Notes: generated from the sequence alone by a model not told the origin. A stretch of DNA of 53,094 bases from Paraburkholderia bryophila (GCF_003269035.1 NZ_QLTK01000042.1:1-53094); one strand, 5' to 3'; numbered from the stretch's first letter, positions 35,516 through 45,509 are shown. Program-made: numbers and translations.

Positions 35516-35553
35516 TGCGTGACCCGTGCCGTTTCTGACGAGGTCCGCAACAC

Positions 35554-35588
35554 AGGGCGGTGGCGTTCGTTAAGCACGCCGCCGCCCT
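35554..35588. terminator. GC-rich hairpin between convergent genes
   Basis: The arms 35554-35565 and 35577-35588 form a 12-base stem with one T-G wobble and an 11-base loop. It sits between the ends of the Gly-rich protein gene and the convergent tannase gene. There is no U-run, so it may act as a bidirectional end signal only weakly. Confidence 0.45.
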
Positions 35589-35639
35589 GCCCGCTTGTGG
35601 ATATTGCAACAGCGCTACCAATCGTTGCAAATGCAAGCA

Positions 35640-37307
35640 CTACAAGTTGGCGTCGCTTCGCGGTTGCGCGCACACGAAGCTGCTGGCGAGATTGATACTC
35701 CCCTTGCCCGCATAGCGAGGAAACAGAGGATAACGGCACAAGGGCCGCGAGCGTCCATTGGTAGCCGGAGCGATATCGGTCGCGGTCAAGGTCTCTGGCG
35801 CCACGCCGCGCGTCACCCAGGCATCGAGTGCGCCGAGCAGATCCACCGACGGAATGAACACGCCGCTGCCGTGCTGAAAACCCGGCACCATGTAGAGCCG
35901 CATGAAGCTGTCGACCCGCTCGCTGCCGAAGCGCGTATTCAGCGCCTCGTAGTACGCGATGGTCTGGTTCGGGCTGATAACCTCGTCGGCGAGACCTTGC
36001 AGCGTGATGAGCTTGCCGCCGTGCGCGATGTAGCGCGCCAGATCGGGATTCATCGCGCCGATGGTCTGTGACAACGCCACCAGTTGCGCGCGATATTTTC
36101 CCGGATGCCGCGGATCGAACCGGAGCGCGTCGAAGCCCGCGTCGTGAGCGACGAAATAGCGGATATAGCCGTCGCCTTGGGCAAACAGATAGCCGTTGGC
36201 GAAGAACGTCGGCACCGGCAAACGCTCCGCCTGATGCGCGAGGCCCAGCAGGCCCGTCAGATGAGTGCCCTGGAAAATGTTGTAGCCGCGATAACCGTCG
36301 ACGTCCCACGCCAGCTTGTACGGTAACGACAGTCCGTCGCGCATGACCATCAGCGTGGCGAGTTGCGGATCGGTCAGGCATTCGTCGTGCGCGGGCGTGT
36401 GTCCCGTGCAGCGCAGCGACGCGATGATCTCCGGCTCGTACTCGCGGCACGCGGCGATGTCGCTGACAATGCCGTCCGCCGCGCCGTCGAGCTTGTCGCA
36501 AACAGCTAGCGTGCGTTGATAAACATGCTCCAGCAGCAACGGCGGTATAAAACCGCCAGGCGTTGCATATTCGGCCTGCCCGAGCTTCACGCCGAGCAGA
36601 CGCACGCCGGAAAAATTGAGCGCGGGCGAATTAGCGATCACGCCGTCGTAATCCTCGGGATAGCGCTGCATCACGGTGTAGCCTTCGCGCCCGCCGGTCG
36701 AGCCGCCGGCAAAGTACATGCGCTGGGGCGGCCGGCCATACGCACGCGCGATCAAGGCGAGCGCGGTGTCGTGGGTTTTCTTCAGGTGCGCGTAGCCGAA
36801 ATTCGTCACCGCCTCGTCGACCAGTCCAAACACCGCGAGCGAGGAATCGCCCACATGCCCCGAGTCGTCGCCGAACGTCGCATACCCTTGCGCGAGCGGC
36901 GCGCGGTCCGGTGAAAACGGCATCACGCCGGTGCCGCTCACCACCACCCCGTTGTAACCGCCGCCGCCAATCTGCAACGCGCGGCCGTTCCAGCGGCGCG
37001 GCAAATTCAGATCGAACCGGATATCGGGCGTGCTGGCTTCGAGCGCTTTGATGCGGCCGGTTATACGGCAATACTCGCCGCCTTGCTGGTTGCCTGGCGC
37101 GGTGGCGCCGACCATGTTCGCGCTTTCGATCAGCACGCCGGCCGTCGGCAATGCGATCAGTTCGGGCGGCAGCACCGCGCCCGCGAGTTCAGCGCAGTGC
37201 ATGGCGAGCGGCGCATCCTTCGGCGCGGCGAGCGCCGGTTGCGCGTTGAGCCAGAACGCGGCGGCACCGATAGAGACCGCTGCGGCCAGGCGCCGCCACG
37301 CCATCAT
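35640..37307 (-). CDS. tannase/feruloyl esterase family protein, exported
   Basis: The 555-residue protein has a signal peptide (cleavage near ALA, about residue 28), the tannase nucleophile motif FAGGSTGGREG (about 203-213), CDKLDGAADGIVSD (calcium-binding loop, about 285-298) and the acid/histidine region near GLADEVISPNQT and PGFQHGSG. Paired cysteines beside the triad are conserved features of this family. It probably hydrolyses aromatic esters outside the inner membrane. The ATG at 37307 overlaps the stop of the opgC-like gene (ATGA). Confidence 0.85.
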   Translation of the reverse strand: MMAWRRLAAAVSIGAAAFWLNAQPALAAPKDAPLAMHCAELAGAVLPPELIALPTAGVLIESANMVGATAPGNQQGGEYCRITGRIKALEASTPDIRFDLNLPRRWNGRALQIGGGGYNGVVVSGTGVMPFSPDRAPLAQGYATFGDDSGHVGDSSLAVFGLVDEAVTNFGYAHLKKTHDTALALIARAYGRPPQRMYFAGGSTGGREGYTVMQRYPEDYDGVIANSPALNFSGVRLLGVKLGQAEYATPGGFIPPLLLEHVYQRTLAVCDKLDGAADGIVSDIAACREYEPEIIASLRCTGHTPAHDECLTDPQLATLMVMRDGLSLPYKLAWDVDGYRGYNIFQGTHLTGLLGLAHQAERLPVPTFFANGYLFAQGDGYIRYFVAHDAGFDALRFDPRHPGKYRAQLVALSQTIGAMNPDLARYIAHGGKLITLQGLADEVISPNQTIAYYEALNTRFGSERVDSFMRLYMVPGFQHGSGVFIPSVDLLGALDAWVTRGVAPETLTATDIAPATNGRSRPLCRYPLFPRYAGKGSINLASSFVCAQPRSDANL

Positions 37308-38437
37308 CCGCAGCCCGCGCCATTGGCGGCGGCGCGCGTCGGCTGGCGCTTCCAGCCGTGCCAGCCGCGCGCGATCATCAGTAGCGCGCCAATGGCGACC
37401 AGATCGCCACCGAGCCCGATCAGCACGCCGCGAAAACCATGAAACGTGTGCGGCGTGGCCGTATCGACGATCAGCGACACCAGCGTGCCCGCGACGAAAC
37501 ACACCAGCCCCGTGCGGCCGACCGTCACCACGGCAGGCAGCCGCCGCGCGAGCCACGCGATACTGCCCATGCGCACGAATTGCGCGGCGAGCCAGGCAAT
37601 GACGATGAAATTGATCACGCGGTCGGGAGAGAGATTCTGTTTGAGTGCGCCGGGCAACGGTTGCGTCAGCACGAATAGTTTAACCACGGCAAATGTCAGC
37701 ACCGCGATTCCCGCGATCCAGGTCAACCAGCGCGCGCGGCGGCTAGTGTGAAAGCGCTCGCTGATCGGCTGCACCCGGCACAGCATGCCGAGTACGAACA
37801 TGAGTTGCCAGGCAAACGGATTAAAGGCCCAGTCGGCCATGTCGTCAATGCTGAAAAACGCGGCCAGCGGCCGGGCAAACGCCCAGATCGTCACGCTCAA
37901 GGCCAACGCCAGCCACCACGAACGGCGCGCGAGCGGCACCGCGAACGGCACGCACAACGCGAAAATCACGTACATGGGCAGCACGCTCGACAGATAAGGC
38001 TGGCGCCGCAGCACCGCGATATCGAGCGCCGTGTGCAACGGCTGCGCCGAGAACGGTGTCCAGCCGGTCAGTTCGACCATGGGCTGATTCAGATGCAGCA
38101 GCGAGAGAATAGCGCCGGACACCAGCGTCAACACCGCCGTCAGGAGATAGGCGCGGTAGATTTCCCAGCACCGTTTGACGAAGCGCAGCTTCGCCGCGCT
38201 CTCGCCGCGGCCGGCGAGCACCGCCGCATATGCCGCCGCCGACGCATAGCCGCCGAGAAATACGAACACCTCGGCGGAGTCGCATAGCGCGTAGGCGTGC
38301 AACATCAGATGCGACAGCGTGCTGCCCGGAATGTGATCCAGCACGATGACGATCAGTACGACGCCACGAAAGAAGTCCACTTCGATCGACCGCCCCGCAG
38401 ACGAACTGCCTTCGAAGCGCCCGTGACGGTTGTCCAT
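37304..38437 (-). CDS. OpgC-like membrane acyltransferase
   Basis: The 377-residue multi-spanning protein has about ten hydrophobic segments. It begins EVDFFRGVVLIVIVLDHIPG, typical of the OpgC family, which succinylates osmoregulated periplasmic glucans. The conserved FVFLGGYASAAAY and PMYVIFAL segments support the assignment. It is translationally coupled to the downstream tannase-like esterase, an unusual pairing for a glucan-modifying enzyme, so its acceptor may differ. Confidence 0.8.
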   Translation of the reverse strand: MDNRHGRFEGSSSAGRSIEVDFFRGVVLIVIVLDHIPGSTLSHLMLHAYALCDSAEVFVFLGGYASAAAYAAVLAGRGESAAKLRFVKRCWEIYRAYLLTAVLTLVSGAILSLLHLNQPMVELTGWTPFSAQPLHTALDIAVLRRQPYLSSVLPMYVIFALCVPFAVPLARRSWWLALALSVTIWAFARPLAAFFSIDDMADWAFNPFAWQLMFVLGMLCRVQPISERFHTSRRARWLTWIAGIAVLTFAVVKLFVLTQPLPGALKQNLSPDRVINFIVIAWLAAQFVRMGSIAWLARRLPAVVTVGRTGLVCFVAGTLVSLIVDTATPHTFHGFRGVLIGLGGDLVAIGALLMIARGWHGWKRQPTRAAANGAGCG

Positions 38438-38839
38438 TCGAATTCTCTCAGAATGACACGCGCAAGCGACGCGTAGTGACAGACGGCCAGGCGCCGCTGC
38501 TGTTCGTAGGAACCCCATGACAATAAAACGTTCCCACTCCTGTCGTGCGCCGAGCTCCCGCGCGCTGACAGGCAGCTTTTAATCGCACCGCGCGACACGG
38601 CGATCTGAAATGCCGCTGTCGGCGTGCGGTAAAGCGGCGGCGTCGTGACTTCGGTTCGCGGCAAGTTTTGCGGCTTGACGCGTGACTCGGCAAGCCGATC
38701 GGTAATCCACGCGAAAAATAAATCGTCGAAAAGGGCGTGCGATTTTTTTCGGTTTTTTTCATCGTACGATGGACTACCTTCCGTTACCGCCCAGTCCGGC
38801 TGCGTTGCGCGCGCCGCCTTCGCTCTGGAAGACAATCAC
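38438..38839. other. 402-base gap between divergent acyltransferase genes
   Basis: This is the promoter region between the opgC-like gene (minus) and the acyltransferase-3 gene (plus). It has an AT-rich patch with T7 runs around 38740-38760, which stands out in this GC-rich context. I see no gene or structured RNA in it. Confidence 0.5.
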
Positions 38840-40063
38840 ATGAACAACCGGATTGCCGGCTTCGACGGACTGCGAGCGATTGCAGTCCTGATGGTATTTT
38901 TTCAGCACCGACTGTTCGGCGACGCCGGCGAGATCGGCCATCTCGGCGTATGGATTTTCTTTGCGCTGAGCGGCTTTCTGATCATCGGCATTCTGTCCGC
39001 GCAACGCACGCGGATCGAAACCGCCGGCGGCCGCTTCGGCGCCGAACTCAGGCGCTTCCTGTTGCGCCGGACGCTACGCATCTTTCCGATCTACTACCTG
39101 ATGCTCGTGGTAATGAGCGTACTGATGGCATGTGGCATCGCCAGTCCGGAACTCGCAAGCGGCATGCCGTATCACTTCGCGTATCTGTCGAATATCTGGA
39201 TCGGCTCCGTGCTGCATTTCTGGCCGGGGCGTTACTCGCATTTGTGGAGTCTCGCGATCGAGGAGCAGTTTTATCTGGTGTTCGCGCCGCTTTTACTGCT
39301 GCTGGCCGCGCGTCGGCATCGTGCGGTGTGCTGGGCGATCGTCGCGGCAGGACTCGTCGCGTTGCTGGCCATGCGTGCCGCGCATTGGCAGGAAATCACC
39401 ATTTATACGCACCCGTTGACCAATTTCTGGCTGCTGGCGTTGGGTGGAATCGGCGGTTTGACGATTGCGCGTAAGCGGAGCGCTTTGCGCGCCTGGCTCG
39501 GACATGGTGTGACGTTGTTCGGTTTGAGTCTCGCGTTGGTGGGTTTGTGCGCGAGCGAGCCGATATGGAGTCGGTTGGACAATCCGCTTCTCTTCACCAC
39601 GGTCAGCGCGCTGTACGGCGTATGTATCGCGGCGCTGGTGTGTTCGGTGGCATGTTGCCGCAATGCCGTGGTGATCGGCTTGCTCGAAACCGGCTGGCTG
39701 GCGGGACTCGGGCGCATCAGCTACGGCTTCTATCTCTATCACAACCTGATCCCCGACCTGACCCGCAACCGTCACGCCGCAGCGCTGTTCGGCGGCACGG
39801 TGCCGTGGTGGGCGCATGCCATCGGTATCGGGGCGTCGTTTGCGATTTCAATCGTCATGGCGATGCTGTCGTGGCGCCTGATCGAAGCGCCGATTCTTCG
39901 ACTGAAGACACGGCGCGAGGCGCAGCCGATCGAAACGGGCACGGCTTCGGCCACGGTCTCGCCGCAAACATCCGCCCCATTGACCACCCGCCGCGAGCAC
40001 CTTCGAAAAGACGAATCGCGCGATCAAAGCCGCGACACGACCACCGCGTCGGACGCCGCTTGA
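38840..40063 (+). CDS. acyltransferase 3 family membrane protein
   Basis: The 407-residue protein starts with the acyltransferase-3 hallmark IAGFDGLRAIAVLMVFFQHR, where the catalytic His is in FQH. It continues with GVWIFFALSGFLI, RRTLRIFPIYYLML and LWSLAIEEQFYLVFA. About ten membrane segments follow. The last 60 residues are polar and disordered. It probably O-acetylates a surface polysaccharide or lipid. GGAAGA lies before the ATG. Confidence 0.87.
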   Translation: MNNRIAGFDGLRAIAVLMVFFQHRLFGDAGEIGHLGVWIFFALSGFLIIGILSAQRTRIETAGGRFGAELRRFLLRRTLRIFPIYYLMLVVMSVLMACGIASPELASGMPYHFAYLSNIWIGSVLHFWPGRYSHLWSLAIEEQFYLVFAPLLLLLAARRHRAVCWAIVAAGLVALLAMRAAHWQEITIYTHPLTNFWLLALGGIGGLTIARKRSALRAWLGHGVTLFGLSLALVGLCASEPIWSRLDNPLLFTTVSALYGVCIAALVCSVACCRNAVVIGLLETGWLAGLGRISYGFYLYHNLIPDLTRNRHAAALFGGTVPWWAHAIGIGASFAISIVMAMLSWRLIEAPILRLKTRREAQPIETGTASATVSPQTSAPLTTRREHLRKDESRDQSRDTTTASDAA

Positions 40064-40251
40064 TACCCGCACGCCTTACGTTTCTCTTTCGAGCGGCGCG
40101 AGAAGCAGCGAGGTATCATGCGGCCTCACTGAACGGCTGCTTTCTCTCTTGCGCACTCCGCGGGCATCGAACCGGCCGACCGATAACAACAAGCCACTGC
40201 CCGCGCGACATCCGGTGATCGTCCGCGCGCGGCAGCTCGCGGACCTCGACC

Positions 40252-41046
40252 ATGCTCCATTTCAATTTTGCCGACGGCGTGCTGGGCCCCAACCTGCAGG
40301 CGCTCGATTTCTTCGCGTTGCTGGGTATCGTCGTCGCGCTGTTGCTGGGCGGCATGGTCAAGGGCGTGGTCAGCATCGGCGTGCCGCTCGTCGCGATGCC
40401 GATTCTGAGCCACTTTCTGCCGATCAAAAGCGCGGTACTACTGCTGTCGATGCCGATCATTCTCGGCAATATCCCGCAGGCGCTGGAAGGCGGCAATCTG
40501 TTGCCCACGGTGCGGCGCATCGCGGCGCCGCTGGTCGGCACGGTGATCGGCAATATCGTCGGGGTGAGCGTGCTGATTTCACTGGCGCCGCATCGCGCGC
40601 AGGCGGCTGCGGGCGCGTTTCTGATGATTGCCGCGTTGTTGCTGCTGGCCACGCCGCGTTTGACGCTGTCGCCGACGTGGGCGAAACCCGCAGGGTTCGT
40701 GCTGGGTTTCGGCGCGGCCTTGATGGAGAGCATTGCGTCGGTGCCGGGCCCCTTGCTGGCCATGTATCTGATCGCCACGGGCGCCACGGGGAAAGCGTTC
40801 ACCAAGCAGATCGCGATCATTCTGGTGGTGTCGATCATTACGTTGGTGCTCGCGTTGAGCGGCGGCGCGCATGCGAGTTGGACCGATCTGCTGATTTCGG
40901 CGGGCGCGAGCGTGCCGGTGATCGTGGGCATGGTGCTGGTGCGGCCGCTACGCGACCGGCTCCCACCTGCGGCTTTCCGCGCGCTCGTGCTGGTGTTCGT
41001 CGTGGCAGCCGCCGCGCAGATGATCTGGAAATCCGGGGTTTTATAG
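40252..41046 (+). CDS. TauE/SafE (TSUP) family permease
   Basis: The 264-residue integral membrane protein has about eight hydrophobic segments, GGMVKGVVSIGVPLVAMP (about 34-51) and GFGAALMESIASVPGPLLAMYL (about 160-181), the two repeat signatures of the sulfite/sulfonate exporter TSUP family. The transported anion cannot be told from the sequence. It stands alone. Confidence 0.83.
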   Translation: MLHFNFADGVLGPNLQALDFFALLGIVVALLLGGMVKGVVSIGVPLVAMPILSHFLPIKSAVLLLSMPIILGNIPQALEGGNLLPTVRRIAAPLVGTVIGNIVGVSVLISLAPHRAQAAAGAFLMIAALLLLATPRLTLSPTWAKPAGFVLGFGAALMESIASVPGPLLAMYLIATGATGKAFTKQIAIILVVSIITLVLALSGGAHASWTDLLISAGASVPVIVGMVLVRPLRDRLPPAAFRALVLVFVVAAAAQMIWKSGVL

Positions 41047-41151
41047 GTTGTTTTTTATCCGGCCACGGGCCGCGCCGGGGGGTTAGACGAATGTGTCTGG
41101 TACACGCCTTGCTGACCGATGGGTATTGCCCCGATCAGCAGGAGCGCTGTC

Positions 41152-41406
41152 ATGACCAACCTGAGCGAGTTTCCGAACGAGCCCGAACGCCGTGCCGAGG
41201 AAGACCCCGGCGGCCCACCTACGGACGTCTCCAAGCCCATCGGCGACGCCATTCCCACGCCCGTCGAGCCGGGCCTCGATCAGCCGCTGCCGCCCAAAGG
41301 TGAAACGCCCCAGCCAGCCAGGGATGATGACGACGGCGGCAACCCGTTAGGCGAAACCGACACGCCTGCCGGCGTGCCATCGCCGGGTCCTTCCGACTTC
41401 GCCTGA
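41152..41406 (+). CDS. small Pro/acidic-rich protein, unknown function
   Basis: The 84-residue protein is rich in Pro, Glu, Asp and Gly, with a DDDDGG run, and has no hydrophobic segment, so it is predicted disordered and cytoplasmic. The ATG at 41152 is preceded by CAGGAG at good spacing, which supports expression. It is convergent to the FtsH-like gene, 14 bases away. No family recognised. Confidence 0.65.
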   Translation: MTNLSEFPNEPERRAEEDPGGPPTDVSKPIGDAIPTPVEPGLDQPLPPKGETPQPARDDDDGGNPLGETDTPAGVPSPGPSDFA

Positions 41407-41420
41407 AATGCGGAAACCGG

Positions 41421-43322
41421 TTAGGCCGCCGCCGGCTCATGCACGATCTTCAGCGTGCTTTTATGTTCGCGGATTAACCGGTAAACCGTTTCTCCGGGAA
41501 CAGTTTCCTGCTCCAGCAATTCGTCGGCGATAGCACGCAGCACCGGTTCATACGCGTGCAGCAGGCCAAAGCACAACTCGTTCAATTCCTTGAGCAGCAC
41601 GTTCGCGTGTTCAATCGCGCTCTTCATTTGCAGACCCGCGTACTGCGACGGCAGCGCGGCGAGGCTGAACAAATCGCCGTCGCGGTTGAACCCAAACTTC
41701 GACACCATGTCGAGACTGATACGCGACGCTTCCTGCAAATCCGACGCGGCCCCGCTCGATGCCTCGGAAAACCGCAGGATTTCGGCGTTACGGCCGCCCA
41801 GCAAAACCTGGATTTCGTTGCGAATCTCGGTCTCGCGATAAAGATGTTTGTCTTGCGCCTTGGTGATCAGCGCAACCCCTAACGCGCCGCCGCGCGGCAG
41901 AATCGTCACCTCTTCCAGCACGCCGGTGCCGAGCAGCGCGGCGACCAGCCCATGCCCCGCCTCATGCACCGCGATGCGTGTGCGTTCGTCTTCGCTCAAG
42001 GCGCGTTCGGCGCCGCTCACGTCGCCGATCCGGGCAATCTTGATCGCCTCCATGAAATGCTTCGACGCGATTTCGACGTCGCCGGCCTTGCGCGCGACCA
42101 ACCCCGCCTGGTTCACCACCATGGCAACCGTTGCCGGCGACAAACCGGTGGTGAGACGCGCGAGTTGATCGTAGTCGATGTCGGCGGACTTCGATTTCAA
42201 ACGCTCCGCGTAGAAGCGGAAAATCTTCGCGCGGTCTTCGAGATCGGGCAAACGAACCTGCACGGTACGATCGAAACGGCCCGGCCGGCGCAACGCTTCG
42301 TCGAGATTGTCGGGGTGATTGGTCGCCGCGACGATGATGACGCCTTCGTTCGACGCGAAGCCGTCCATTTCCGCCAGCAGTTGATTGATGATGCGGTTGC
42401 TCTCCGCTTCAACCGGACCGCCGCCGGTATCCGTACGTTTGGCGAGACCGTCGGCTTCGTCGATGAAGATCACCGTGGGCGCATTCTTGCGCGCCAGTTC
42501 GAACAGATGCTTGACCTTCTGAATACCGACGCCGTAGTACTTCGCGCTGAAATAGCTGCCCGTGATCGAGATGAAGCTCGCGCCGCACTCGCCGGCCAAC
42601 GCCTGCGCGAGCCGCGTCTTGCCGACGCCCGGACCGCCCACCATCAGAATGCCGCACGGCGCGCGCACGCCCATCGACGTGAACTGCTTCGGGTCGGACA
42701 GATAACCGCGAATATCGGCGAGCGCCGCCTTCGCCTCACCGGCGCCGATCACGTCGTCGAAGCGTAGCGTGGGCGCCTTGTTGAGCAGCGAAGCGCCGCC
42801 GCGCATTTCGCGGCGCATGAACCACACCATGCCGCCGATCAGCAGCAACGGCAGCAACAGGCTAATGGCGTCGCGCACCTGGTCGAATACCGGAATCCAG
42901 CGCGACGCCCCCGTGCGAATGTCCGCGTCCGGCAGCCAGACGAGTTGATAAGCGGCGGCCTGATTGGAACTGGGTTCACCGAACAGCAGTGCGTGCGAGA
43001 AGGTCGCGTTGTGGTCGGTAACGAAATACTTCGCACCGTCGCGTCTCGACACCAGAATGGCACTGGGACTCACGCCGACCGCCGTAACGTTGCCATCGCG
43101 AACATCGCGCAGCATTTGCGAGGCGTCTTTCTCTTCATGAGTCCACGCGGACGCGTCCTGGCGCATCTGCTTCGCGACGCCCGTCAGCGCCGGCACGGCC
43201 TGCGCGCCGCGCTGGACATGCCATACGCTGAACGCGAGCAATGCCACGATCAACGCCGCCCCGATCGCCATGGCGATTTTGCGTGCGCGTTTTTTTTCAA
43301 GTGAGTTCTTTCCCGGCTTCAT
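41421..43322 (-). CDS. divergent FtsH-like AAA membrane metalloprotease
   Basis: The 633-residue protein has two membrane segments (about 17-35 and 152-168), Walker A GGPGVGKT (229-236), Walker B IFIDEAD (285-291), the SRH region ATNHPDNLDEALRRPGRFDR (about 333-352) and the zinc motif HEAGH (453-457). It departs from canonical FtsH: the pore loop reads SYFSAKYYGVG instead of the usual phenylalanine-valine-glycine loop, and NAEILRF replaces the AAEEL-type segment. It is probably a second, specialised FtsH. Confidence 0.85.
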   Translation of the reverse strand: MKPGKNSLEKKRARKIAMAIGAALIVALLAFSVWHVQRGAQAVPALTGVAKQMRQDASAWTHEEKDASQMLRDVRDGNVTAVGVSPSAILVSRRDGAKYFVTDHNATFSHALLFGEPSSNQAAAYQLVWLPDADIRTGASRWIPVFDQVRDAISLLLPLLLIGGMVWFMRREMRGGASLLNKAPTLRFDDVIGAGEAKAALADIRGYLSDPKQFTSMGVRAPCGILMVGGPGVGKTRLAQALAGECGASFISITGSYFSAKYYGVGIQKVKHLFELARKNAPTVIFIDEADGLAKRTDTGGGPVEAESNRIINQLLAEMDGFASNEGVIIVAATNHPDNLDEALRRPGRFDRTVQVRLPDLEDRAKIFRFYAERLKSKSADIDYDQLARLTTGLSPATVAMVVNQAGLVARKAGDVEIASKHFMEAIKIARIGDVSGAERALSEDERTRIAVHEAGHGLVAALLGTGVLEEVTILPRGGALGVALITKAQDKHLYRETEIRNEIQVLLGGRNAEILRFSEASSGAASDLQEASRISLDMVSKFGFNRDGDLFSLAALPSQYAGLQMKSAIEHANVLLKELNELCFGLLHAYEPVLRAIADELLEQETVPGETVYRLIREHKSTLKIVHEPAAA

Positions 43323-43849
43323 GAGTCACTTCCAAAAACGGGCTCAGGCGAGCCCTGATACTGATCAAAATCGGGTGGGTAGAGATTGGCGAGGGAATCG
43401 ATCGATACGACACCATGCATGAATGGAAGACAGGACAACCAATCATGCGTCCCTTTTTGCGCTTCGAACACGGGCTAGTATGCCGTGCTTGCGCGCATTC
43501 AAAATCGGGGAAAAAGCCTGTTTCTACCGTCTATCCGGCGGTTTCCGCAACCGGATTTCAGGGAGCGAACGGCGCCTGAAAAGGCCCGGCGTCCTGCTCC
43601 GGCGCACAGTTTATCAGCGCTAAATTCAGCGCGTATTCTGGATAGTGACTATTAGTCCGCGCCCTATTTAAAAGCGGTCGGAATTACTGCACGCGTGATT
43701 CTTTTATTTATTAGGGCACGGTGCCGTTATTGGCGAATGATGGGTCGATGTGCGACGGGCCTCTCTGGGCCCGTTCGCATCATCGCCACTTTTCTCTCAG
43801 GTTCCTCGACTTGTACTACCGATGCCCGTGGGCATCGTTTGGTCCCCTA
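43323..43849. other. 527-base gap upstream of the FtsH-like gene
   Basis: No convincing reading frame is present. It includes the FtsH promoter side, an AT-rich stretch around 43625-43725 and a strong hairpin at 43751-43779. No tRNA or known sRNA is recognised. Confidence 0.5.
43751..43779. terminator. strong GC hairpin downstream of the 104-residue protein gene
   Basis: The left arm 43751-43761 and right arm 43768-43779 pair over 11 bases with one bulged T. The hairpin lies 71 bases beyond the stop at 43850. There is no U-run on either side, so function as an intrinsic terminator is uncertain. Confidence 0.4.
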
Positions 43850-44164
43850 CTACACAGCTACTGCCCCCGGTCTTTGCGACTCTTTTTTCTCGCGGCTCAG
43901 ACGGCCGATCTGCGCTTCAGTCATCAGCCGCGCAAGCAACCTCGCCATGCGCTGCCGCTGGCTGTTGATCAACTCGTGAGTCTCTTCCAGCGCACGAATG
44001 CGCTTTTCCCAGTACTCGTGGTCGAGCGTGTGCTGCGCGCCGGACGCGTCCCCACGCGTCACAAACTCCACCACGCACTCGAAATGCTGCAATTGACTGT
44101 CCACCAGACTGGACGGACGCAGACCACCGCGTTGCGCGGCGGATCGCCTGTTCGTGCCACTCAT
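43850..44164 (-). CDS. coiled-coil hypothetical protein
   Basis: The 104-residue protein has a basic N-terminus and a long helical second half (EYWEKRIRALEETHELINSQ, then RQRMARLLARL) predicted to form a coiled coil. No membrane segment or known domain. GGGGAA lies upstream of the ATG at 44164. It is divergent from the AraC-type regulator gene. Confidence 0.6.
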   Translation of the reverse strand: MSGTNRRSAAQRGGLRPSSLVDSQLQHFECVVEFVTRGDASGAQHTLDHEYWEKRIRALEETHELINSQRQRMARLLARLMTEAQIGRLSREKKESQRPGAVAV

Positions 44165-44452
44165 CTTTCGTTCCCCGTGAAATGCCAGCCGGCAAAGCAT
44201 GGGCCTCGAGCCCATTGCGCCGCGTATGGCGGACGGCGCTTTCTTCACGCGCAGCTGCGGTTCCAGCACGGGCAACGGTCGATCAATCAGCCGCGCCATC
44301 AGCGAAAACGATCTGCATCTAATCATGTGACGATAAGCGAAAATTTTTGGCACGCTTTACCATACGTCTCAGTTTTGGCCTATGGTGTGCAAAAATACCT
44401 GCTCGCCGCCGCCCCCGCCGCCATTGCCTTTCCCGTTCGCAGCAAGCTATTC

Positions 44453-45487
44453 ATGAATCAGCGCTCCTTGCCCCCGCATCTGGCCGCGGCTGCCGCAGCC
44501 GATTCGCGCTCGTCGATTTCCACGAGCCGTTTCAGCACGCGCGGGTTTGCCACGCAAAAACAGGCGTTGGCGTGGCGGGAGCGGGTGGGGCACGTGGTCG
44601 ACGCACCGCCCTCGACAGATCAGATTGACGGCGGTTTTCACGGTGAAATCGATTTATATGCGGTGGGCGGCATGGTGTTTACCGACTGCCGCACCGATTC
44701 GATGCAATTGGAGCGCTCGGTGGCCCGCGTCTCGACGGATAGACGGCGCGACTACGTGTTTCAACTGTTCGTGGAAGGAGAAGTCGGCCACGTCACGGGC
44801 ATGCAGAAGAAACGCAGCGCCACGGGCTCGGTGCAGGGCATCGTCGCGTTCGACCTGAATCAGCCGTTTCGCGCCGAGCGCCCGGCCTCGCGGCTGCTGA
44901 GCCTGTTCGTGCCGGCCGCGATCGTCGAACAGGAGCTGGACGGCCCGGCTATTCACGGCCGCATCGTCGAGCAGGGCTCACCGCTGACCGGCCTCGTGCT
45001 CGACCACATGGCGGCGCTCGCCCGCGAAATCCCCACGCTCGACCCTGCCGGCGCAATCGAGGCCTTGCAGGCCGGCGGCCAATTGCTGGTCGCCGCGTTC
45101 GGCAAGCAAGCCCGGCTGACCGGCGCGAGCCGAGCCGCGCTGCAGACTGCCGTGATGGGACAGGTGCGCCGTTACATCGAAAAGAACCTGCATCAGAGCG
45201 AGCTCACGCCCAGCAGCGTGGTTCAGGCGCTGCAATTGAAACGCGCGACGGTTTATCGCTGGTTCGAACACGAAGGCGGGCTCGGCGCGGTGATCCGCAA
45301 CCGCCGGTTGCGCGAGGCGGCGGACGAACTAGTCCGTTTTCCGGGCCTTCAGGTCGCGGAAATCGCTTATGGGCTGGGTTTTCAGAGCGCGTCCGACTTT
45401 ACCCGCGCGTTCCGCCGCGCCTTCGACATGAGTCCGCAGGACATGCGCCTGCGCGCGCTCGACCTGCAATTGCGCAACGCGGCCTAG
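44453..45487 (+). CDS. AraC-family transcriptional regulator
   Basis: The 344-residue protein has an N-terminal ligand/dimer region (AraC-binding-like-2 style, with VFQLFVEGEVGH) and a C-terminal AraC DNA-binding domain (about 230-335): TPSSVVQALQLKRATVYRWF, then EIAYGLGFQSASDFTRAFRR. Start at the ATG at 44453 is chosen for length, as no strong ribosome site is seen. It is convergent to the MFS transporter gene, and its target is unknown. Confidence 0.8.
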   Translation: MNQRSLPPHLAAAAAADSRSSISTSRFSTRGFATQKQALAWRERVGHVVDAPPSTDQIDGGFHGEIDLYAVGGMVFTDCRTDSMQLERSVARVSTDRRRDYVFQLFVEGEVGHVTGMQKKRSATGSVQGIVAFDLNQPFRAERPASRLLSLFVPAAIVEQELDGPAIHGRIVEQGSPLTGLVLDHMAALAREIPTLDPAGAIEALQAGGQLLVAAFGKQARLTGASRAALQTAVMGQVRRYIEKNLHQSELTPSSVVQALQLKRATVYRWFEHEGGLGAVIRNRRLREAADELVRFPGLQVAEIAYGLGFQSASDFTRAFRRAFDMSPQDMRLRALDLQLRNAA

Positions 45488-45509
45488 CGGTCAAGAGCCG
45501 ATCCGGGCA

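Noticed and set aside
38700..38765. T-rich runs with a short AATCG/CGATT pairing, possible terminator
   Set aside because: The stem is only five bases and the position is upstream of a gene, so promoter-type AT richness is more likely.
43645..43665. TTAGTCCGCGCC resembling the left half of the LuxR box
   Set aside because: The right half GGAC-GATG is missing and it does not face a steroid gene.
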